From contig OY997594.1 in assembly GCA_963921825.1 (NCBI GenBank), positions 29,494,956 through 29,558,955 of the forward strand: a stretch of 64,000 nt of DNA, read 5' to 3'. This DNA comes from Erodium maritimum. Lineage: Eukaryota > Streptophyta > Magnoliopsida > Geraniales > Geraniaceae. The notes under the pieces are model-generated. The model worked only from the letters and a program-made list of their open reading frames with translations. It ran no database searches and was not told the origin of the DNA. The first letter of the stretch is position 1. Each line of letters begins with the position of its first letter. The position numbers and the translations under genes are program-made. Shown one piece after another: positions 54,670 to 64,000 of this stretch.

Positions 54670-55149
54670 ACTGGTATCAAGTACAAACAGGGGGTTATTT
54701 GCAAACTACGAACGCACAAGAGCCTTAGGATCCGCCCAAAGTGACGTCAGCAGAGCGCCCCAGATGCTGACACGTGAAAAATTATATATAAAAACACCGC
54801 ACCTTATTGTGCAAACTACGAACGCACTAGACGCTGACACGTGGGCGAGCGCTGCTGGTGCGCGCGCACACAGTGCTGATAATTTACATAGCACGGTGTT
54901 GATAGTTTAGTACAAAATGTGTTGATAGGTTCAGTACAAATGTGCTGATAGAAACCTATCAGCACATTTTGTACTAAACTATCAGCACCGTGCTATGTAA
55001 ACTATCAGCACTGTGTGCGCGCACCAGCAGCGCGAGCGTCCAAGTTTCACCATCTGGGGCGCTCTGCTGACGTCACTTTGACTGCATCTTATGGCTCTCG
55101 TGCGTTCGTAGTTTGCACAATAAAAGGAATTTGTACTAGATAGCTACCC
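54668..55149. mobile_element. MITE-like fold-back element 6 with long hairpin
   Basis: The termini are inverted over about 100 bp: the left contains CAAACTACGAACGCACAAG, and the right reversed contains CAAACTACGAACGCACGAG. Both continue into GTGACGTCAGCAGAGCGCC. A second copy of the left-end sequence lies inside (about 54790-54835), suggesting nested insertion. The centre is a near-perfect hairpin with arms of about 80 bp (54849-54929 with 54955-55033) and a 25-base loop. Confidence 0.78.
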
Positions 55150-55303
55150 TATATATATAAATATAGAAAACAAATTCATATCATGAAACCTATATTTCCT
55201 CAAAGCCTTAGAAAGCGTGGAATTTTGTTCTATGCTTAAAAGATGGGTAGATTATGTTAGGTTCTTGGTCTTTCAACCTCACTCATATCAATCTCACAGA
55301 AAC
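55150..55303. other. Unassigned spacer
   Basis: No gene seen. Contiguous before insertion with 58591 onward, as shown by the GAAAC duplication. Confidence 0.4.
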
Positions 55304-58300
55304 TGTCACGCCCCAAATTCAGTAAAACCGAACCTGGAACGTGAACGTTTTAAAACAATAAAACAATGAAACCTGTTTTGGATAAACACTTTAAAATCTC
55401 CATTTGTTCAACAAAATATTATTTACAACTTAAAATACGTCCCAACACGTGGACAAAAGTACAAGGTATCCGTCACTAGACTCAAAAGACAAACACCCGG
55501 ACTCCGCTCCTAGCTCCACAAGCTTCGAGAGCTCACCTAGTCCGTCCTGTGATCAGTACTTGTAGGAAAAGCAGCTAGGGGTGAGCGTCTGTTCACCACC
55601 ACAGATAACAGACTGACTACGGCATAATTAGCAGACAAAGCCGGTAACACCCACAACAAACTCAACTCCGGGGATCACTGTCCCCAACTCAAGTACTCCG
55701 ACTGACAAACACCCACGGTGACCTTCCTCGAGCGACTCAACACTCAACCACGTAAGTAGACCCGACACAACGATCACGACCACTTCCAAGGACTCAAACG
55801 AAAGCTACGCAACACCAAACAAGATCACAAAGGATCGCACACCAAACAAGATCACAAAGGATCGCATACCAGCTGCTCAGTAACCTCTCCCACTCACACG
55901 AACACGGATCAGGCTAGCCAAAGAATGCTTACAACCTGTGCTACTCAAACTCGGACCAGGCCAGCCAAAGAATGCTTGCAACCTGTTGTAACTCAAACTG
56001 TGTCAGGCCAGCCAAAGAATGCTTGCAACCTGTTGGTACTCAAACTGTGTCAGGCCAGCCAAAGAATGCTTGCAACCTGTTGGTACTCAAACTGTGTCAG
56101 GCCAGCCAAAGAATGCTTGTAACCTGTTGATACTCAAACTTGGTCAGGCCAGCCAAAGAATGCTTGCAACCTACCGGGATCCACAACCACAATCACAAGC
56201 ACAATCACAATCACAATCACAAGCAAGTTCAACAACCAGTAACAAGACCAGTTCAACACTCCACAGGCACTCATGGCCACATAAGACACCGATAGTAAAA
56301 CACGGACTCAACAACCCCAAACCATTCACGGGCACTCACGGCCACCCAAGACACACCAACAGTAACTCACGGGCTCAACAACCCCACGGCACTCACGGCC
56401 ACCCAAGACGCACCAACAGTAACTCACGGGCTCAACAACCCCACGGCACTCACGGCCACTCAAGACACACCAACAGTAACTCACGGGCTCAACAACCCCA
56501 CGGCACTCACGGCCACTCAAGACACCAGCAATAAAGCAACACGGGTTCAACAACCCAGCGGCACTCACGGCCACCCAAGACACCAATACTAAAGTAACAC
56601 GGGTTCAACAACCCAACGGCACTCACGGCCACCCAAGACACCAATACTAAAGTAACACGGGTTGGACAATCCAACGGGCCCTCATGGCCACCCAAGACAC
56701 AACGGTAAAGTACGGGTTCACAACCCCACGGGCACTCACGGCCACCCAAAACATCAATAATAATACCACGGGCTCTCATGGCCACCCAAGACTCAACAAT
56801 AATACACGGGCTCTCATGGCCACCCAAGACATCGACAATAATACACGGGCTCTCATGGCCACCCAAGACATCGACAATAATACACGGGCTCTCATGGCCA
56901 CCCAAGACATCGACAATAATACACGGGCTCTCATGGCCACCCAAGATATAAATTAAACAGTCAACCTCCGGGCATGGTCATATGCCTCTAGTAATTCTAA
57001 AAACGCTAAGTTCTCTGCTCCTACGACACTACTAAGTGTCACATGCTTCTCATATTCGCTACGTTCCCGTATCATGCATTTCTAATGTTCGATAACCTAC
57101 TCAACCCACGACACCCCGGTGTCACATGCAATTCTACTATTAACTTTCCCTAGTCAGGGCCGAGATCCGGCTACTTTTCCCTACCTCGTGTGTGTTCTCC
57201 AAAAGCCAACCAACGAGCTCCGGTGTGATCTCAGTCACTCACCCAGCTTTCCCTTGCCTCGGTCCGCGGCACGATCTAATAAGAACACGATTTTAAATAC
57301 TTATAAGCTCGCAGACATAAACTGGAATTCAGTAAACTCGACGCCCAAAACTAACCCCGACAATGTCGATCACTCCCAAACTTCCCAATTACTCGACATT
57401 GTCGATAAAGGACCCGTAAAGGCCCGATTCGCCCGACATGGCGAATCTGCCCGGGTTTTGTAAATACCCTTCCGGGGCTCCAAAAATTCCCGTTTTCGTT
57501 TCTACGGTCTTAGAATAATTCAAGGGTCCCAATGCACTTGACGGAATCGAATTCCGACTTCCGAGTCAATTAATTAACGTTTAAAATTTCTAAACCCGAT
57601 AAATACAACTTTCGCATTTTATTTCCAAATTTCGATCCGGGTGTGGATTAACTACTTGGGGATCGTCCTAAACCACCCGAACACGAAAACCCGATACTCG
57701 GGCATGTGGGCCCCACCCGGCCACAATTAGGAAAATTTCCTTTTCACCCCAAAACGTTCCTAACGAACCCCAAACCTCAACCATTCATCTTTAAACCAAT
57801 CTTAAACAAAACCCAACCTTAATCAAACCGTTTAAACTCAAACCCTAAAAATTCAAATGTATCAAAACGAAAATCGGTTAGGTTCTCACCGTAGAGAATG
57901 TCGATGTGAGCTCGATTCTTATATCGTTGAGACGATCCACCGGTTTGATCGTCGGGAATCACCAAAACCCTAAACTTTCTTCTCCTTTTCTCTCCACCTT
58001 CTCTCCTCTTCCTATCCACTTTCTCTCTCTTCAACTCCCCCTTTTTGGTTCTGTTTTTGCCGAAACCACAAAACCATTCCCTTTTATTTGTTTAAAAAAA
58101 AACAACACCAACCTTTTAAAATTACAAAACTAAAACTCCAAATATCATCTTTGTTTTGTTCAAGAAACCTAACACCACCACATAATTGACATGTGGCAAG
58201 TGGGTCCCACACCTTTTGGAAAATATCTTCTAGATATTTTTCAATCAGATTCGCGAAATTCTACCGTCTCGGGCCCCGAACGGGCACTTTTTCCAAGAAA

Positions 58301-58590
58301 TTACGAAACTTCACGGGCTACAAGGAAACGGCTCAACTAAGATAAAACGGTCCTCGAATGGACTAAAACGTCGCTCGGTTGACTTTTCCAGCGAAAAGTC
58401 AACATTTCCCAAATTGATCAGAAAGTTGCCCTGAGTCCCCCGGAACTCACTTTGGTCAATATCAGGGTCAACTTAAGTCCGGTATCACCCTCGGGGTCCA
58501 ATTCCGGTTCAATTCAGTGTCTGCTCAAATTTTTTAAATTTTCCTGTTTTTCGCAGGTTTGATTGGCGTTGACCGGGAGTGGTTATTACA
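55304..58590 (-). repeat. Solo LTR E (Tekay-like)
   Basis: A 3,287-bp LTR, TGTCACGCCCC to GGTTATTACA on the plus strand, flanked by a perfect GAAAC duplication (55299-55303 and 58591-58595). Its special feature is a 47-bp tandem repeat containing 'GCCAGCCAAAGAATGCTTG', about five copies (55909-56170). A long composite array of CTCATGGCCACCCAAGA-type units follows (about 56255-56945). The 18-bp palindrome is degenerate here (about 55580-55600). Confidence 0.93.
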
Positions 58591-58595
58591 GAAAC

Positions 58596-59731
58596 CCAGA
58601 TTGAAGGCTGTTGGACGAATCTAATGAAAAGATGGAGAAACACGAGAGGATAGGATTGAATGTGTGATATGGAATTTTAAGATAGAATAGGCCACCATTT
58701 ATTGTAAATTCAACCTACAAGAGGGAGGCGGAGCAAGAAAGAGTAGTTGAGTAGGGTCCCGGATCTGAATGGGAAACCCGTGAGACCGGGTGACCCGACA
58801 CGATCAGCCAGTCCTTTGACGTTAGTAGGCCTGGGCTTGATTATGGGGCCCAATATCTGGGTCGGAGGGATTCTTGAGTGGGAGTAAGGGCCCAAGGTGG
58901 ACAGGTCCGGTCTGATAGGGAGTTGGCGTGGACCAACCCCATCTTGGGTCAATTAGGCTTGGAGGATTCCGAGAATTCCACTCATTCAAAGGAACACCAC
59001 TTACAGCGACGAGGGGATATAAGCACCCTCGCCTCGCCAAATGAGTCCGAGGTGGTCCAGAGGGGTGTCGGCCGGTTGTACCGCCCCTTTAGACGTAAGG
59101 TGGCAGTGGTCGTACCAAGAACTGGCACGGTATTTCCCTACCAGCTCGGAGGTCAGCAATCCCGCGGTTTTTTAGCCCTACCATTATTAGTCAAGTGAGG
59201 ACGACGCACGCTAACAACCCGGGGGAGTACTCTGTCCACCATTACTTTTTACCGGTAAGGGGTATGCTCCATCTTAGCTTCCGCTAGTCTGGATTAGCTG
59301 TATCAGTGTCGTCAAAAGCTACCGCAGTATCACCTTCCAAGCGCTTTCAGGAGGTAGTCGATGACTTGAGCGCTTTAGTTTTCTGTCTAAGTATCCTCCA
59401 TCGTGGGAACTCATTTATTTTATGTTATTTATTTTCCAATGTTTTATTGTTATTTTGCTCTGTAAACACTCGCTATTTACAATATTAATCGTTCATTCTC
59501 AAAAAAAAACTTACCTGAGACATTAGATAAAAATATAATTGATAATAACTAACAAGAATAGTAAACATGCAGACTTGTGGACCGACCTGTAAGTAGTCAA
59601 TTTTGATATTTCATATCCATAATCTATGGATTAACTAAAACAAAAAGACTTTAGCCGCCTCTCTCTAGGGTGACACAGATGGCTTTTGTTGTTGTCGATT
59701 CCTCTTACCAGTAGCGACGACAACATCATCT
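58596..59731. other. Unassigned repetitive DNA
   Basis: No gene supported. About 58990-59330 is a diverged relative of about 63360-63660, in the same orientation, sharing 'CCTCGCC', 'AGACGTA' and 'TGGCA(C/T)GGTATT' blocks in order. The ORF at 58878-59198 lies across this repeat and is not conserved in the other copy. Confidence 0.45.
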
Positions 59732-59736
59732 AAAGC

Positions 59737-62689
59737 TGTAATAACCACTCCCGGTCAACGCCAGTCAAACCTGCGAAAAACAAGAAAATTTAAAAAATTT
59801 GGTCAGGCACTTAATTAAACCTAAAATTGACTCCGAGGGCCATACCGGACGTAAGTTGACCCCGATATCGACCAAAGTGAGTTCCGGGGGACTCAGGGCA
59901 ACTCTCTGACCAATTTGGGAAATGTTGACTTTTCGCTGGAAAAGTCAACCGAGCGACGTTTTGGTCCATTCGAGGACCGTTTGGGATCCAAAAAGCTTAG
60001 TCGTCGTCGCAGCGGTCTTAGTTGAGCCATTTCCTTGTAGCCCGTCAAGTTTCGTAATTTCTTGGAAAAAGTGCCCGTTCGGGGCCCGAAACAGTCGAAT
60101 TTCGCAAATCTGACAGAAAATATCTAAGAGATATTTTCCCAAAAAGGTGTGGGACCCACATGACACATGTCATGAATGTGGTGGAAGGAAAAAGGGAGGA
60201 CAACTTTACCCTTGACTTTAAAGAAAAGACAATGAAAAGGGGGGTATTTTGGTCTTCTTGATGTGTGGTTAGTGTTTTTGAACAAAACAAAAGATGAGAG
60301 ACATGTGATGGTCGGCCATAGTGTAGAAAATAGGACTTTTTAGAGAGAGAAATAAGTTAGAAGGAAGAGAGAAGGAGGAGAGAAAAAGAGAAGACGTTTG
60401 GGGGATTTGTGACGTTTCTCGTTCATCCGACTGGTGGATCGTCTCAACGATAGAAGAATCGAGTTCACACCGTCATTCTCTACAGTGAGCACCTAACCGA
60501 TTTTCGTTTTGTTAAGTTCGAATTTTAGGGTTTGAGTTTAAACGATTCAAATATGGTTGGGTTTTGGTTATAATTGGTTTAAAGATGAATGGTTGAGGTT
60601 TGGGGTTCGTTAGGAACGTTTTGGGGAAAAAAAGGGAATTTTTCCATTGTGTCCATGTGGGGCCCACGTGCTCGGGTGCTCGGGTTTAGTGTTTGGGTGG
60701 TTTAAAACGTTCCCCGGATCATTTATCCATAACCGAATCGAAATTTGGAATTAAATTGGAAAAGTTGTATTTATCGGGTTTGAAAACTTTAAACGTTAAT
60801 TAAATGACTCGGAAGTCAGAATTCGATTCCGTCGAGTGCCTAGGAACCCTTGAATTATTCTAAGACCGTAGAAACAAAAACGGGAATTTTCGGAGCCCCG
60901 GAAGGGTGTTTTCAAAACCCGGGCAGATTCGCCATGTCGGGCGAATCGGGCCTTTCCGGGTCCAATATCGACAATGTCGAGTAATTGGGAAGTTTGGGAG
61001 TGATCGACATTGTCGGGGTTACTTTTGGGCGTCAGGTTTATTAAAATTCAGTTTATGCCTGCAAGCTTAAAAGGTTTAAAATTGTGTTCTTTTAGATCGT
61101 GCCGCTGACAGAGGAAAGGGAGAGCTAGGCGAGTGACCGAGATCATGCCGGAGCTTTATTGTGCGCTTTTGGAGAAAGCATACGAGGTAGGGAAAAGTAG
61201 TCGGATCTCGGCCCTGACTATGGAAAGTTAACAGTAGAAATGCATGTGACACTGGGGTGTCGTGGGTTAAGTGGGTTATCGAATATTAGAAAGGCATGAT
61301 ACGGGAACGTAGCGAATATCGGAAATGCATGTCACACTTAGTAGTGTCGTAGGAGTAGAGAACTTAGCGTTATTAGAATTACTGGAGGCATATGACCATG
61401 CCCGGAGGTTGATTGTGAAAATGTTGATATTAAGACTGTTGGAAGCATTGGTTATGTCGGAGGTTGATTGTGTATTTTTGTGTCTTGGGTGGCCATGAGA
61501 GCCCGTACTTTACTGTTGTGTCTTGGGTGGCCATGAGAGCCCGTACTTTACTGTTGTGTCTTGGGTGGCCATGAGTGCCCGTACTTTACTGTTGTGCCTG
61601 GGTGGCCATGAGTGCCTGTGGGGTTGTTGAGCCCGTGAGTTACTGCTGGTATGTCTTAGGAGGCCATGAGTGCCTGTAGGGTTGTTGAGCCCGTGAGTTA
61701 CTACTGGTATGTCTTAGGAGGTCGTGAGTTCCCGTGGGGTTGTTGAGCCCGTGAGTTACTGCTGGTATGTCTTAGGAGGCCGTGAGTGCCCGTGGGGTTG
61801 TTGAGCCCGTGAGTTACTGTTGGTATGTCTTGGGAGGCCGTGAGTGCCCGCGGGGTTGTTGAGCCCGTGAGTTACTGTTGGTATGTCTTGGGAGGTCGTG
61901 AATGCACGTGGGGTTGTTGAGCCCGTGAGTTATGGTTGGTGTGTCTTGGGAGGCCGTGAGTGGTCGTGGGGTTGTTGAGCCCGTGAGTTATGGTTGGTGT
62001 GTCTTGGGAGGCCGTGAGTGCCCGTGGGGTTGTTGAGCCCGTGAGTTATGGTTGGTGTGTCTTGGGAGGCCGTGAGTGCCCGTGGGGTTGTTGAGTCCGT
62101 GTTTTACTGTTGGTGTCTTGGGTGGCCATGAGTGCCTGTGGAGTGTTGAACCTGTGTTGTTGCTGTTTGTTGAACTTTGCTTGTGATTGTGTTTGCCCGA
62201 GGTTAGTGACCCGACTGTGTGTCGGGAAGTGGTGTGGAATTCGGCTGGCCTGACCGAGTTCGAGTCTCGGGAGGTTGCGAGCGTTCTTTGGCTAGCCTGA
62301 CCGAGTTCAAGTCTCGGAAGGTTGTGAGCATTTGTAGGCGATGAGAGGGCATCTCCCCTTCCGACTAGCTATCGGAAAAGCAGCGCTGTATATATCGCCA
62401 ACAGGTCGACCGCCTGGAGCCTGACAGGGATCGGTAAAGCGCGTGGGGCAGGCTCGAGCCCAGCCGGTTAGCAACCGGCACTGAGCAGCTGACAGGAGTG
62501 CGATCCTTTGTGATCTTGTTTGGTGTGCGATCCTTTGTGATCTTGGGTGTTGCGTGGTGGTCTGTCGTGTCTTTGGAGGAGGTCGTCGATCGTTGTGTCG
62601 GGTCTACCTTACGTGTCCGAGTGTTGAGTCGGCTGAGGAAAGTATCAGTGTGTGGGTGTCGGTCGGGTTACTGAAATTGGGGCGTGACA
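59737..62689 (+). repeat. Solo LTR F (Tekay-like)
   Basis: A 2,953-bp LTR, TGTAATAACC to GGGGCGTGACA, with perfect AAAGC duplication (59732-59736 and 62690-62694). The tandem array is long (about 61470-62150, units about 58 bp, around nine copies). Relative to element C it lacks about 370 bp near its 3' end, including the 18-bp palindrome. The deletion junction at 62668-62672 shares the word TTACT. Confidence 0.93.
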
Positions 62690-62756
62690 AAAGCTATACA
62701 CACAACTTGCAAAGATACTAAGCCTTTTCCTCTACTTTGTTTCATACGTTGCGCAG

Positions 62757-63167
62757 TTGCGTGTTCAAAGGGAGGAAGAAGAAGCAGCGAGGAAGATGGT
62801 CATCCTCTCCGATACCGAATGCAATGCCAATTCTCTGCTGCTTTACAACGGCCCCGTCGTACATTGCGTCGTTGACTATCATGGCCGGCAGGGCAACAAG
62901 TCCAGCACTGGCGATGGGCGATCCACTGAATTCATACTAGGTGTGGACGTTGCGAAGAGGTTCACCAACATCGATGATCGGCGATGTGCTTCATTCATAC
63001 TAGGTGTTGAGGCTGCAGAGAGGTTCGCCAACGTAGGAGTTTCTTTGATTATGATAAGCTACTTGACCGAGGGCAGCAGCAGACGCTGCTTGGGGGGCGA
63101 GTACGACCACATGGTCAGGGACGATGAGCAAGACGATGATGATAAAGGAAGGATTGGAGGAAGATAG
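62757..63167 (+). CDS. Unrecognised ORF, 136 residues
   Basis: A complete frame with no recognised domain. It contains an internal repeat (FILGVDVAKRFTN and FILGVEAAERFAN, about 31 codons apart) and ends in an acidic stretch (DDEQDDDDKG). Two shorter frames overlap it. There is no clear promoter, and the nearby sequence is repetitive. It could equally be a chance frame across a small duplication or the last exon of a decayed gene. Before insertion of solo LTR F, the sequence upstream was 59731 and leftward. Confidence 0.25.
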   Translation: MRVQREEEEAARKMVILSDTECNANSLLLYNGPVVHCVVDYHGRQGNKSSTGDGRSTEFILGVDVAKRFTNIDDRRCASFILGVEAAERFANVGVSLIMISYLTEGSSRRCLGGEYDHMVRDDEQDDDDKGRIGGR

Positions 63168-64000
63168 TGCAATTGTCTGTTGCATCATCTTGTAATTATG
63201 GTTCGGGTGGTTGCGAAGTGGACATGTATCAAAAGGGCCTGACCCTTTGTTGGCAGTAGGGTGTATCTATTTTTTGTTAGTGATTGAACGATCTAAAGTC
63301 CAAACAAGCTCTGAGTAGTGACTTAGAGAGGCCTGTCGAGCCCATGGGAGTTACAGGAAAACTGGCGAGGGGAGCTACGCGTCCTCGCCTGTCCTAATGA
63401 GCGACATAAGGACTTGTGGTGGCCGGCCGGCAACACCGTCTCACTAGACGTATGGTGGCAATAGTCCTTCCCCAAGTTCTGGCATGGTATTCTACGTCTT
63501 CACGTTCATGGAGCCCTACATTTTCATTCAAGGGAGGAAGACGCACGTTGGATCTTAGAGGAGTATACAGTCTGCATCGGCGCCAATTAATCAGGAAAGG
63601 GGTCTGCTCTATACTAACTCCCCGTTTGGAATCGTTGTACCAGTTTCCCCGGACACTATCGCAACATCAATCTCTAAACATCTTAGTGAAGAGATTCGAT
63701 AAATGTGCTTTTATATTTCGTACTTCTTATCCCACGTTATTAGGATCTTCAATTTATACTTTTTGTTTATGTCTCTTTACTATCCTATTTTGGGTCGAAA
63801 AATTATCTAACTTAATATATAGTTACGCTTACTATTAGAAAAATAGTTTAAATAAATAGGATGACGAATGGAGCAGATTAGGAGTGATATTTGCAGGAAT
63901 TCCCTCTACCTACCATGCATATACATAAGCTCAACCACTGTATACGTTTGATCTTGTCTCACAAGAATACATCTAACATGGCATAATTCGATGGAGGTGG
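63168..64000. other. Right edge, diverged repeat and no supported gene
   Basis: About 63360-63660 is the second copy of the repeat at 58990-59330. The ORF at 63416-63838 spans this copy and ends in a hydrophobic tail, with no recognised family. The last 160 bases show nothing. Confidence 0.4.

Noticed and set aside
55909-56170. A CRISPR-like array of 47-bp repeats
   Set aside because: The repeats are directly adjacent with no unique spacers, and they lie inside a plant LTR; this is a minisatellite.
63416-63838. A 140-codon ORF near the right edge
   Set aside because: It crosses a diverged repeat whose other copy (58990-59330) does not keep the frame; no domain is visible.
1-64000. A host gene cluster or defence-like system
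   Set aside because: No combination of non-transposon genes could be supported; all recognisable proteins belong to mobile elements or an integrated virus.

Overview
This window looks like intergenic heterochromatin from a flowering plant, probably a eudicot. No intact host gene can be recognised. Almost everything that can be named is a transposable element or an integrated virus: Ty3/gypsy chromoviruses of the Tekay/Del type with LTRs of about 3 kb, one Ty1/copia element, a plant LINE, a PIF/Harbinger transposon, several hairpin-forming MITE-like elements inserted in TA repeats, and an endogenous pararetrovirus (Caulimoviridae, petuvirus/florendovirus-like). The species cannot be named from the sequence.

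Left part, 218-27905, is a Russian-doll nest. A minus-strand LINE (218-1082 and 27205-27905) is split by gypsy element A (1083-27204, target-site duplication GTATC). A is itself split twice. A copia element (4838-13299, duplication CTGCA) sits in its integrase, and a second, different gypsy element B (18597-24482) sits in its 5' LTR. All four lie on the minus strand. A retains a 694-codon reverse transcriptase/RNase H/integrase frame. B has lost everything after the protease. The copia element has 1,688-bp LTRs that look identical, but its catalytic motifs are broken.

Middle part, 27906-35278, holds short DNA elements lying end to end in TA-rich sequence, a Harbinger transposase with two frame breaks, a 5'-truncated LINE tail, and a repeated region around 33-34.5 kb. 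That region encloses a small unrecognised ORF with a TATA-like box (33920-34234) and a converging acidic ORF (34518-35129).

Right part, 35279-53705, is a pararetrovirus insertion laid out as protease, reverse transcriptase, RNase H, tRNA-Met primer site, movement protein, coat protein, zinc knuckle, protease. It is therefore circularly permuted, with a short terminal redundancy. It is interrupted by a solo Tekay LTR (35312-38353) and by gypsy element C (40951-50725). C has lost the start of its 5' LTR, its gag and the integrase core. MITE-like hairpin elements follow (53714-55149), then two more solo LTRs (55304-58590, duplication GAAAC; 59737-62689, duplication AAAGC). Unassigned repetitive DNA runs to the end.

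The elements do not work together as a system. The window mainly records a history: insertion, LTR-LTR recombination to solo LTRs, deletion, and C-to-T decay that repeatedly turned CAG codons into TAG stops.
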